DNA from: a virus
IMG/VR virus record: IMGVR_UViG_3300025168_000461
Span: 1-28,840 of that record
DNA length: 28,840 bases
Reading direction: 5' to 3' (one strand)
Every line of letters begins with the position of its first letter. Position 1 is the stretch's first letter. A program made the translations under genes and the position numbers. The notes under the pieces are model-generated. The model searched no databases, had not been told where the DNA came from, and saw only the letters and a program-made list of their open reading frames with translations. Shown here one piece after another: positions 5,382 to 11,578 of this stretch.

Positions 5382-5686
5382 AAACTAAACAACCAGAACC
5401 ACCTATGATAGTTAATTGCAAAATAACTGCAACGTGGAATACTGGATTAACAGAAGAAATAACAACAGGCAGTAATCAATTCTTAGATACTTTCTTAGAA
5501 AGTGTAGAATACACAGAACGAGAAGATAATTGGAATTTATGCGAAGGTTGCTTTGAGTATGTACATATAGATTATACTTACAGCAACGAACAGCCTTGGT
5601 GTCCAGATTGTGCCACTTCACCTTGTTGTGGTGCTGAAGTAATTGTAGACCATAACATATGTAAACAATGTAAGGAACATATATAA
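5378..5686 (+). CDS. Zinc-cluster protein (102 aa)
   Basis: It carries eight cysteines in its C-terminal half: CEGC (55-58), CPDC (75-78), CC (83-84) and CKQC (95-98). They look able to hold two zinc ions in ribbon-like knuckles. The N-terminal 50 residues are polar and lack motifs. Phage proteins of this kind often bind nucleic acids or host proteins, but nothing in the sequence fixes a partner. The start overlaps the preceding stop (ATGA), and the gene lies immediately upstream of the ERF annealase gene. Confidence 0.65.
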   Translation: MKTKQPEPPMIVNCKITATWNTGLTEEITTGSNQFLDTFLESVEYTEREDNWNLCEGCFEYVHIDYTYSNEQPWCPDCATSPCCGAEVIVDHNICKQCKEHI

Positions 5687-5705
5687 AATAACAATAGGAG
5701 TTAAA

Positions 5706-6332
5706 ATGAAAGACATGAGTATTCATGAAAAACTAAATGTAATACAGACCTCATTAAAAGTAGAAAAAGGTCATACAAATAACTTTGGTAAATATAACTA
5801 CAGAAATTTAGCAGATATATTTGAAGGAATAAAACCATTGCTAAATGAAACTGGTTGTTACCTTACTGTATCTGATGAAATTGTAGGAGTTAATGGATTC
5901 AACTATATCAAAGCAACAGCTACTTTTGGTGATGGAAACGATTCTATTACAACTGAAGGATGGGCAAGAGAAGCTGTAAACAAAAAAGGTATGGACGACA
6001 GTCAAATAACAGGTGCTGCTTCTTCATATGCAAGAAAATATGCTTGTAATGGTTTGTTTGCTATTGATGATACAGCAGATACAGACAGTATGGACAACAG
6101 AAAAGAAACCTTAATCAATGGTAAACCAGCTACAAAAGGACATATCACTGTTAATCAGAATGTAAAACTAGAACGTTTAAGCAGAGATCCTGTTTTTAAT
6201 GGAACAGATATGCCTAAAAAAGTACGTACTTTAATTAACGATAATGTAACAGAAGAACGTGCTCAACAAGCTATTGATAAAATAAGTAAACAAATAAAAG
6301 AACTACGTAAACAAAATAAAGGAGTTAAATAA
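5706..6332 (+). CDS. erf: ERF-family single-strand annealing protein (208 aa)
   Basis: The N-terminal two thirds show the ERF superfamily pattern: KYNYRNLADIFEGIKPLL (about residues 29-46), then GCYLTVSDEI, and the signature GMDDSQITGAASSYARKYA (about 95-113) followed by NGLFAIDDTADTD. ERF proteins (after P22 Erf) anneal complementary single strands and support phage recombination and genome circularisation. The C-terminal about 70 residues are helical and basic, a likely oligomer or DNA-interaction region. A good TAGGAGT sets the start. The stop overlaps the next gene, a probable ssDNA-binding protein, by one base, which is a functional pairing seen in many phages. Confidence 0.88.
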   Translation: MKDMSIHEKLNVIQTSLKVEKGHTNNFGKYNYRNLADIFEGIKPLLNETGCYLTVSDEIVGVNGFNYIKATATFGDGNDSITTEGWAREAVNKKGMDDSQITGAASSYARKYACNGLFAIDDTADTDSMDNRKETLINGKPATKGHITVNQNVKLERLSRDPVFNGTDMPKKVRTLINDNVTEERAQQAIDKISKQIKELRKQNKGVK

Positions 6333-6895
6333 TGACTGGTGGATTTGAAACAACTGGTACAGTTAAATCTGTACAAATAGAGTATGATGCAGAAAAACAA
6401 TGGGGGACATACAATCCTACATTTGACATGTTTCTAACCATAGAATATAATGACGGACAAGACTGGGATAAAACATTAACTATTCATGGTAATGTTAAAA
6501 AAGATCTTCCTATAACAGATCCTAAATCTTGGGGTGCTGGATTTAAAGTACGAACATTCTTTGAAGCTGCTTTAAATAAAAAGAATCTATTAATGAATGA
6601 TGATTACACACTTCCTGAATCATGGTTAGATGATGTTGTTGGTAAACAGTTTATGGTTTGTAGTTATAAAACAAATAAAATGAAAAAAACTGGTAAGAAT
6701 TTCTGGAATACATATCAAATTGTTGCTCCAGCAGGATCACCAGCAGGTACATTAAAAAATAAAGTAATTAAAGATGTACAAGATGGCTGGATTAAAGATG
6801 CAGCAGAAGATGATTCTAGTCCTTCTTCTACCGCTCCATCTACACCACCACCTACAGTTACACCTACTAATGTTGACACAAGCTTTGACATTTAA
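6332..6895 (+). CDS. Probable ssDNA-binding protein (187 aa)
   Basis: I infer a single-strand-binding role from three features. It is coupled (TAATG) to the ERF gene. It has an N-terminal domain of about 140 residues rich in beta-strand-like and aromatic patterns (FDMFLTIEYNDG, GFKVRTFFEAAL, GKNFWNTYQIVAP). It then has a low-complexity Ser/Thr/Pro linker (about 162-179) and a short acidic-hydrophobic end (DTSFDI), laid out like the linker and partner-binding tip of SSB proteins. I cannot name the exact family. The GGAG before the start is good. Confidence 0.55.
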   Translation: MTGGFETTGTVKSVQIEYDAEKQWGTYNPTFDMFLTIEYNDGQDWDKTLTIHGNVKKDLPITDPKSWGAGFKVRTFFEAALNKKNLLMNDDYTLPESWLDDVVGKQFMVCSYKTNKMKKTGKNFWNTYQIVAPAGSPAGTLKNKVIKDVQDGWIKDAAEDDSSPSSTAPSTPPPTVTPTNVDTSFDI

Positions 6896-6897
6896 TT

Positions 6898-7170
6898 ATG
6901 AAAAAGCCAACTGTAAGTCACATTATTAAAGAATGGTTGAGTAACAGATTGGAAAGTGGTATAGATACAGTGGCATCCCACGAAATCGAAACTACATTAG
7001 TCGAGTATGGCAAAGAGTATTGGGGGAGACAACATTCCCCCAGTACTTGGAGCAGAGCTTGGAGAACATTAAAAGCTGGAAACGAACTCGATGAAATAGA
7101 TGTTACGTCCATTGAACCCATTAACACTGAAAGTGCGGAGACTACATGGAGAATAAAAACTGGTACATAG
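6898..7170 (+). CDS. Small protein ahead of primase-helicase, possible winged helix (90 aa)
   Basis: The product begins MKKPTVSHIIKEWLSNRL, with helical segments, a conserved-looking GRQHSPSTWSRAWRTLK (about residues 43-59) and a beta-like C-terminus. The helix-turn-helix-wing order is suggestive but unproven. There is no obvious Shine-Dalgarno. Its last 25 nt overlap the primase-helicase start. The codons for about residues 40-50 contain a GC-rich 12-bp hairpin (7016-7047), which is exceptional in this AT-rich DNA. Confidence 0.6.
   Translation: MKKPTVSHIIKEWLSNRLESGIDTVASHEIETTLVEYGKEYWGRQHSPSTWSRAWRTLKAGNELDEIDVTSIEPINTESAETTWRIKTGT
7016..7047 (+). other. GC-rich hairpin inside a coding region
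   Basis: AGTATTGGGGGA (7016-7027) pairs with TCCCCCAGTACT (7036-7047). It is 12 bp with one T-G wobble and an 8-nt loop, and five consecutive G-C pairs form its core. It lies wholly within the 90-aa gene, about 100 nt upstream of the primase-helicase start. Such stems are rare in DNA this AT-rich. It could slow ribosomes or RNA polymerase, protect mRNA, or mark a priming site. Confidence 0.6.
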
Positions 7171-8972
7171 AATACGCAACTGGAAGTATTAGTAATCGTA
7201 ATCAATTGTGCAAAATAAACGAATTTGCAGAAATAGCAAAAAACAATATTGGTAAAGAAATATATAGATCTATGTTTTTATATGATGAAACTATTGTTGA
7301 CTTTGTATCTAAAAATCAAACAGTAGTTGGTTTTAACGGTGTACAAAGCATAGATAAACTTGTTGTTGATGTTGATTATATAATTAATGATAACGAACTA
7401 GGAAACCAAACACGTAAAAAAGTAATGGATGTAGTAGATGTAATGGAAAAACTAACTATAGATCCTATACATTACAACCTTTGGTTTTCTGGTAAAGGTT
7501 TTCACATTCATCTAGCAAACGTATATGAGTTTAAAGATTCAAATCAAATAGCAAAACAAGTACGTGCAACTATGCAACGTGATTTTGGGGAGCATATTGA
7601 TTTAATCTACGATAGCAGGAGACTTATACGTGCTGGATTTTCATTAAATAAAAAAACTGGATTATATAAAATTCCTGTTTCTTTTGAAGAGTTAGAGACT
7701 CTTAGTTATCAACAAATTGCAGATTTGGCTAGAGAACCTAGACAAGACTACAAACCGCATAGAATAAAACAAGAAAAACTAGATGCATTAGAAGCAATGG
7801 ACATGAGTCGTAAAAACATTGCAGAAATACGTAAAGTATTTGATAATGCTAAAGGTGAAACCACTCGTTTTATTACATGTGCTCAACACATATATAATGC
7901 TGGACACGTACCAAGTAAAAGACATAAACACTTATTAGCTCTCGTGAGCATATGGCGTAAAAAATACGCATTTGATAAAGTAGGTTGTGATTTTCTTGCT
8001 CGTGCATATATGTCAAACATGGATAAACCTTTACCTTCTGTTGAAGTAAGCAAAATAGTAAGTGACGTATTTAAGAATGATTACTATTATGGTTGCAATC
8101 ATCCAGATTTACAACCATATTGTGATAGTAAATGTATGTTATATAAATACAAGAACTTAGACGAAGAAGCAAACGTATTAACAGCAGAAGATATGATTAA
8201 CAATCTAATTGACCATTATCAATCTGACTATACAAATAGACAATTTGATCTAAAATCAGTATTTCCATTTATGCAACAATCACACTTGTTTACTACAGGT
8301 CAACTAGTAACATTAATTGGAGACACTGGGTTAGGTAAAACTGCTTTTGTAAGTTACTTGATAACACAATTACCACATCTTAAAACATTATTTTTATCAT
8401 TAGAAGTTGATGAGTTTACAATGTCAAGAAGGCTGCTTCAAGCTTCTTTAAATAAATCAAAACCTGAAATCATACAATTACTAAAAGATAGAGATATGGA
8501 TTTAATACGCAAAGCAAATGAAAAAATAGATCACATTAAACTTGAATGTAGTAGTCCAGACATACAAGATTTAGCAAGTCATGTGTCAGAACATGAAGCT
8601 AAAATATTAGTAGTAGACACAATAGATCGTGTTCCTGCTAAATATGCTGGTAAAGACGATTTTGCTAGACAGGAAGTAATAGCAAATGGTTTAAAGGATC
8701 TAGCAATGCAAGAAGATATAATGGTAATAGCTGTACATCATATTTCAAAATCAGCCTCGTTTAATCTAAAGCAAACTAACACTTTAGATGTGCATAGTGG
8801 TAAAGGCAACAGTGCCATAGAACAAAAATCAGACCAGTTTATCACATTTACAGGAAAGAATCCACGAGGAAAACAACGTGTTGTAAAGTCTGTCAAAGCT
8901 AGAGATGAATCTACATTTGAGATATTGCTCAATTTTGATTGGAACACATTTACTTTTGACAAAAGAAACTAA
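7146..8972 (+). CDS. AEP primase-DnaB/RecA helicase fusion (608 aa)
   Basis: The N-terminal about 200 residues fit an archaeo-eukaryotic (AEP) primase: LVVDVDY with Asp75 and Asp77 as metal ligands, FSGKGFHIHL (114-123) as the second motif, and DSRRLIRAGFSLNKKTGLYK (156-175) as the third. A cysteine/histidine knot follows (C317, H319, C326, C330), probably a zinc or Fe-S site. From about 370 comes a DnaB/RecA ATPase: Walker A GDTGLGKTA (392-400), a Walker B-like ILVVDTID (487-494), and AVHHISK (529-535). The enzyme should unwind and prime phage DNA. The start uses GCGGAG (7135-7140) and overlaps the upstream gene. No separate DNA polymerase is seen in the window. Confidence 0.85.
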   Translation: MENKNWYIEYATGSISNRNQLCKINEFAEIAKNNIGKEIYRSMFLYDETIVDFVSKNQTVVGFNGVQSIDKLVVDVDYIINDNELGNQTRKKVMDVVDVMEKLTIDPIHYNLWFSGKGFHIHLANVYEFKDSNQIAKQVRATMQRDFGEHIDLIYDSRRLIRAGFSLNKKTGLYKIPVSFEELETLSYQQIADLAREPRQDYKPHRIKQEKLDALEAMDMSRKNIAEIRKVFDNAKGETTRFITCAQHIYNAGHVPSKRHKHLLALVSIWRKKYAFDKVGCDFLARAYMSNMDKPLPSVEVSKIVSDVFKNDYYYGCNHPDLQPYCDSKCMLYKYKNLDEEANVLTAEDMINNLIDHYQSDYTNRQFDLKSVFPFMQQSHLFTTGQLVTLIGDTGLGKTAFVSYLITQLPHLKTLFLSLEVDEFTMSRRLLQASLNKSKPEIIQLLKDRDMDLIRKANEKIDHIKLECSSPDIQDLASHVSEHEAKILVVDTIDRVPAKYAGKDDFARQEVIANGLKDLAMQEDIMVIAVHHISKSASFNLKQTNTLDVHSGKGNSAIEQKSDQFITFTGKNPRGKQRVVKSVKARDESTFEILLNFDWNTFTFDKRN

Positions 8973-8978
8973 AAACTG

Positions 8979-9007
8979 TAAGGCACAGACTAGCAATTTG
9001 TGCCTTA
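8979..9007 (+). terminator. Hairpin after primase-helicase
   Basis: TAAGGCACA (8979-8987) pairs perfectly with TGTGCCTTA (8999-9007) around an 11-nt loop, starting 6 nt after the stop codon of the helicase. TTACACAT follows, with no long T-run, so termination may be partial. The next gene begins 24 nt later. Confidence 0.65.
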
Positions 9008-9030
9008 TTACACATACAAAAGGTATTAAA

Positions 9031-9231
9031 ATGGCTATTGTAGAGATACATATAAAAAATAATACAATTGAAAAAGTATCTGGTGAGAATACAATTGTAT
9101 ATATTCACGATCACGATTCAAAAATAACTACAACAATGTTATTTAAAAAACAGGAACAAAAATATGAACAACGGACACGTACTAACTCTCTTTGGTTTTC
9201 CGATATTAAAGAGATTATTAATAAGAAATAA
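9031..9231 (+). CDS. Small protein, hypothetical (66 aa)
   Basis: I place the start at ATG 9031, behind AAAGG, and not at the upstream in-frame ATG at 8905, which would lie inside the helicase gene and read through the hairpin. The protein begins MAIVEIHIKNNTIEKVSGEN and looks like an N-terminal beta sheet with HDHD at residues 26-29, then a charged helical end. It has a DNA/RNA-binding-like small-domain appearance, but no family is recognised. Confidence 0.6.
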   Translation: MAIVEIHIKNNTIEKVSGENTIVYIHDHDSKITTTMLFKKQEQKYEQRTRTNSLWFSDIKEIINKK

Positions 9232-9385
9232 AGAACATACAACATATAAAATAACTTTATTTAGAATCTTTATGATTAGTGTAGGTTTTTCAACATATCA
9301 AGGAGAAAACATACACGTAATGCTAGGATTTACTAAATTAGAGTTATTTACTTCATTTACAATTAAAAATAGGTGGTTACGATGA
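9164..9385 (+). CDS. Small basic protein in overlapping frame (73 aa)
   Basis: This ORF overlaps the end of the 66-aa gene by 68 nt in another frame. Two things support it: an AGGAA about 10 nt before ATG 9164, and an ATGA overlap between its stop and the start at 9382, the coupling pattern used throughout this operon. The product begins MNNGHVLTLFGFPILKRLL, with two short hydrophobic stretches and a basic C-terminus. Without homologues it could still be chance, because the rest of 9232-9381 would otherwise be an unusual 150-nt gap. Confidence 0.45.
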   Translation: MNNGHVLTLFGFPILKRLLIRNKEHTTYKITLFRIFMISVGFSTYQGENIHVMLGFTKLELFTSFTIKNRWLR

Positions 9386-9585
9386 AAAAACCAACAAAAA
9401 TAAAACCAATGCCAAAAAATAAACGTATGGCAAATCTTATAGAGAATTTAGCAAATTTAGAAGCTGCTGATTATGACAGATTAAGCAATGATGGAAAAGA
9501 ATCATTGGGTAAAATATGGAATTTATTAGGTATGCCTAGTCAAGAAGCATTAAATAAGGATAAAAATAATGAAAAAAAAGATTAA
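9382..9585 (+). CDS. Small phage protein, hypothetical (67 aa)
   Basis: I choose ATG 9382 over the in-frame GTG at 9373, because AGGTGG (9371-9376) is then correctly spaced and the start overlaps the preceding stop (ATGA). The protein has a Lys/Pro-rich head (MKKPTKIKPMPKNKRMAN), then a helical domain, LIENLANLEAADYDRLSNDG, with a further helix (GKIWNLLGMP). The pattern looks familiar from marine phage genomes as an unnamed conserved protein; its role is unknown. Confidence 0.65.
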   Translation: MKKPTKIKPMPKNKRMANLIENLANLEAADYDRLSNDGKESLGKIWNLLGMPSQEALNKDKNNEKKD

Positions 9586-9790
9586 AATTGGTAATTGGGT
9601 AACATTTAAAGCAGACATAGAACAAACTGGTAAAGTTGTCGCTATTAAAGGTTCTGGAAGATACGCTACGTTAACTTTATCCTCATATGACACTCATGGT
9701 TTTCACGGAGATTATCTTAACGGAGAAACTGTTGTTGAAATGGAAGCTAAAAGATGTTGTTTGTTTGAAGATGAATCTTATGAGTGCTAA
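9569..9790 (+). CDS. Small beta-barrel-like phage protein (73 aa)
   Basis: AAGGA precedes ATG 9569, and the gene overlaps its neighbour by 17 nt. The sequence (KIGNWVTFKADIEQTGKVVA, then GRYATLTLS, and a C-terminal AKRCCLFED) alternates like a small SH3/KOW-type beta barrel, with G-x-x-V-x-F and G-x-V-V positions typical of that fold. The fold assignment is an inference by eye and no specific function follows. Its end overlaps the nuclease gene by 11 nt. Confidence 0.55.
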   Translation: MKKKIKIGNWVTFKADIEQTGKVVAIKGSGRYATLTLSSYDTHGFHGDYLNGETVVEMEAKRCCLFEDESYEC

Positions 9791-10112
9791 ATCATCAAAA
9801 GCAAAAGGCAGAAGATTGCAAAATTTAGTACGAGATAAACTTAGATCTAAATTTACTATCTTAGAAGAAGATGACATTAAATCTCAAACGATGGGAATGA
9901 CAGGAGAAGATATAGTTCTTTCTCCTGCTGCACGAAAATTAATACCGTATTCTATTGAATGTAAAAACGTAGAAAAACTAAACATCTGGAAGTCGTTAAA
10001 ACAAGCAGAAGCAAATGTACATAAAGATGCAACTCCTGTATTAATTATTACTAGAAACAACACACCAGTTTACGTAGTAGAAGATATAAATAAATGGTTA
10101 GAAAGAATTTAA
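9780..10112 (+). CDS. Putative PD-(D/E)XK nuclease, resolvase-like (110 aa)
   Basis: I start it at ATG 9780 and not at the in-frame ATG 9687, which lies deep inside the upstream gene. The protein shows a compact restriction-type nuclease layout: a basic N-terminal helix (KGRRLQNLVRDKL), TGEDIVLS with Asp44, and YSIECKN with Glu60 and Lys62 as the E-x-K part of the active site, then a helix with a Gln (LKQAEAN) and a beta hairpin end. Such phage enzymes are often called Holliday-junction resolvase-like or VRR-NUC-like. Placement after the primase-helicase and ERF/SSB genes fits processing of recombination or replication intermediates. The exact DNA substrate cannot be told from the sequence. 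Confidence 0.6.
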   Translation: MSAKSSKAKGRRLQNLVRDKLRSKFTILEEDDIKSQTMGMTGEDIVLSPAARKLIPYSIECKNVEKLNIWKSLKQAEANVHKDATPVLIITRNNTPVYVVEDINKWLERI

Positions 10113-10255
10113 AGATATGACAGTCTTTAAATACCTTTTAGTCCAATTATAGCTTAGCTTAGGATAATAGGTAAAAAGGTAGCAAATGAAACAGTAAAGG
10201 GCACAAGGTTGGCGTCTTAGTGCCCTTTATAACTATTTTAACATAGGAGTTACAA
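10113..10255 (+). terminator. Intergenic hairpins, main one at 10195-10229
   Basis: The main stem pairs TAAAGGGCAC (10195-10204) with GTGCCCTTTA (10220-10229), 10 bp without mismatch, with a 15-nt loop and a partly T-rich tail (TAACTATTTT). Upstream, TACCTTTT near 10121 can pair with AAAAGGTA near 10174, and a short hairpin (AAAGA...TCTTT) follows the nuclease stop. The region has no ORF. It probably terminates the replication operon. Confidence 0.7.
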
Positions 10256-10420
10256 ATGATTAATACTAAAAATAAAGTATCAGAAGAACAATTATGGAAA
10301 AAATATGATATAGTAATTGATGCTTTAGATAAAATAATAACAACTCACGCAGATAGTGGAACACTTAAAAATATAGCTAAAAAAGCTATAAAAGATTCAA
10401 AGCTAACGTTAGGGAATTAA
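10256..10420 (+). CDS. Small helical protein, hypothetical (54 aa)
   Basis: A good TAGGAGT sets ATG 10256. The product begins MINTKNKVSEEQLWKKYDIV and is helical and basic, with no cysteine or membrane segment and no recognised family. It is the first gene of the last plus-strand unit, which includes an AbrB-like and a zinc-ribbon-like gene and suggests a regulatory cassette. Confidence 0.55.
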   Translation: MINTKNKVSEEQLWKKYDIVIDALDKIITTHADSGTLKNIAKKAIKDSKLTLGN

Positions 10421-10422
10421 TA

Positions 10423-10638
10423 ATGGAATATTATAAACCTAAAGAAAATTGGTTATTAAAAGGAGAAGTACCAGAAAAAAGAAAAAGAAATAATAAAAAG
10501 TACACATTAAAATATTGCATTAAATGTGAAAAAACATGGGAAATAGATTGCACTAAAACGACAATAAGATATGGAAGCTTACCTACTTATGGATTAAAAA
10601 GAAAAACTTGTAAATATTGTAAAAAGGAAAACAAATGA
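10423..10638 (+). CDS. Zinc-ribbon-like protein (71 aa)
   Basis: Two CxxC knuckles, CIKC (32-35) and CKYC (63-66), frame a 27-residue stretch, which is the layout of a zinc ribbon; a further Cys43 lies between them. The N-terminal 25 residues are basic (KRKRNNKK). Together this fits a small nucleic-acid- or polymerase-binding protein, though the target is unknown. The start is two bases after the previous stop and the end overlaps the AbrB-like gene (ATGA). Confidence 0.65.
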   Translation: MEYYKPKENWLLKGEVPEKRKRNNKKYTLKYCIKCEKTWEIDCTKTTIRYGSLPTYGLKRKTCKYCKKENK

Positions 10639-10796
10639 ACATAGCAAAATTAAAAATAGACAAAAGAGGAAGAATAAGCCTTCCACTTCAATTTCTAAAA
10701 GCTAACAATATAATACCAGACGAGGTTGAGGTAGTAATTAAACCAACTAATTCTGATTTTATAAAACTATATTTTGACAAAAAGGAGAAAAAATGA
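10635..10796 (+). CDS. AbrB/MazE-like DNA-binding protein (53 aa)
   Basis: The N-terminal half reads MNIAKLKIDKRGRISLPLQF, followed by LKANNI and an acid-rich turn. This is the swapped-hairpin SpoVT/AbrB pattern of a beta strand, D-x-R-G-R-I-x-(L/V)-P, then a helix and G/I turn. Such domains dimerise and bind DNA, acting as transition-state regulators or as antitoxins. No toxin partner is evident: the next gene encodes a 41-aa membrane peptide and not a PemK/VapC-like protein. It probably regulates transcription of this or another phage operon. It is coupled on both sides by ATGA overlaps, and AAAGGA lies upstream. Confidence 0.6.
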   Translation: MNIAKLKIDKRGRISLPLQFLKANNIIPDEVEVVIKPTNSDFIKLYFDKKEKK

Positions 10797-10918
10797 CACC
10801 ATATATATTATATGAAATAGCAACAACGCAAGTGTTTGATAATTTATTTATTGGATTTTGCATTGTAATCTTCTACTATTTAAATAAAATGGACAGAAGA
10901 AACTATCATAATAAATAA
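10793..10918 (+). CDS. Small single-pass membrane protein (41 aa)
   Basis: ATG 10793 overlaps the AbrB-like stop and follows AAGGAG. The product begins MTPYILYEIATTQVFDN and has one hydrophobic helix (NLFIGFCIVIFYYL, about residues 17-30) with a basic C-terminal tail (NKMDRRNYHNK), so a C-in orientation is likely. Being next to an antitoxin-like gene it could be a small toxin or a regulator of a membrane process, but that is speculation. A hairpin begins at its stop codon. Confidence 0.55.
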   Translation: MTPYILYEIATTQVFDNLFIGFCIVIFYYLNKMDRRNYHNK

Positions 10919-10982
10919 CGTTAACTAAACTGAAGCAGGAAACAGTAGAACACGCTAGCCTTCGACCTTTCCTGCTGACGTT
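10917..10982 (+). terminator. Two-part stem-loop after membrane peptide gene
   Basis: AGCAGGAAA (10934-10942) pairs with TTTCCTGCT (10968-10976), 9 bp around a 25-nt loop. An outer 5-bp stem, AACGT/ACGTT (10917-10921 with 10978-10982), can enclose it. TTTAAAAAAGG follows, which already serves as the Shine-Dalgarno region of the next gene, so it may be an attenuator and not a full terminator. Confidence 0.6.
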
Positions 10983-10998
10983 TAAAAAAGGATTTACA

Positions 10999-11163
10999 AT
11001 GATTTACTATATTAAAAAACCAAAATACTATCCTATATATGAATTACACGTTAAAGGATCGTGTTACACTATTAGAAAAGAAAATAAAATAGTAAAATAC
11101 TTAGATGGTGCTTATGGTCATAAAAAATGTTTAAATGATGCACTAAAATGGGTAAGGAGTTAA
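10999..11163 (+). CDS. Small basic protein, hypothetical (54 aa)
   Basis: AAAAGGAT precedes ATG 10999. The product begins MIYYIKKPKYYPIYELHVKG and is Tyr/Lys-rich, with two cysteines (22, 44) and likely beta structure in the first half, then a helix (CLNDALKWVRS). I do not recognise it. Its stop lies 1 nt before the next start, whose GGAG is within the last codons. Confidence 0.6.
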   Translation: MIYYIKKPKYYPIYELHVKGSCYTIRKENKIVKYLDGAYGHKKCLNDALKWVRS

Positions 11164-11164
11164 T

Positions 11165-11497
11165 ATGTTTGAACATGAAAAAAACATGGAACATCCTATG
11201 TATAAAAAAGGATTTCAATATGTATTTGATCATTATGGAGTTCCTGAAAAACCATCAGAAGAATTAATTAGATTAAAAAAAGAACTTAATTTAAGAAAAG
11301 AAACTATTAAAATTCTTAATGAAATAAAAAATAACAATATTACATTAATAGAAATTAATTCTAAATTAGATCTTAGTCGTAATTATTATAAAAAAACTCT
11401 TAATAAGTTAAGAACAAAACATAAAATACTTACGTCTAAATGGTACGTAAAACTATTTTTATATTTAGAAAATAAAATTAGATATATTAATAACTAA
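11165..11497 (+). CDS. Possible winged-helix DNA-binding protein (110 aa)
   Basis: TAAGGAG (11154-11160) sets the start. The N-terminal part is helical. Residues about 59-89 read TLIEINSKLDLSRNYYKKTL and then NKLRTKHKIL, close to the helix-turn-helix and following helix of winged-helix domains (the T-L-x-E-I-x-x-K-L-x-L-S-R pattern). The C-terminus is basic and aromatic. It is the last plus-strand gene before the convergent terminator and may be a transcription factor for the switch to late genes; that role is inferred from position only. Confidence 0.5.
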   Translation: MFEHEKNMEHPMYKKGFQYVFDHYGVPEKPSEELIRLKKELNLRKETIKILNEIKNNNITLIEINSKLDLSRNYYKKTLNKLRTKHKILTSKWYVKLFLYLENKIRYINN

Positions 11498-11500
11498 CAA

Positions 11501-11543
11501 TAGGGCATAGTAACTTTCGTTATTTTAACGTTACTGTGTCCTA
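11501..11543. terminator. Convergent bidirectional terminator
   Basis: Bases 11501-11514 pair with 11530-11543 to give a 14-bp stem (two G-U/T-G pairs) with a 15-nt loop. It lies 3 nt after the last plus-strand stop and 35 nt beyond the stop of the giant minus-strand gene, so it can stop transcripts from both sides. Neither flank has a long T-run. It is the only gap between the early (plus) and late (minus) blocks. Confidence 0.7.
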
Positions 11544-11578
11544 GTAATTTTAAACAACAATCCTTTTGTATTTTTTTA

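Noticed and set aside
8905-9030. N-terminal extension of the 66-aa protein (start at 8905)
   Set aside because: It would overlap the helicase gene and read through the hairpin at 8979-9007; ATG 9031 has its own AAAGG.
9687-9779. N-terminal extension of the nuclease (start at 9687)
   Set aside because: It would overlap the upstream gene almost fully; the nuclease domain begins after ATG 9780.
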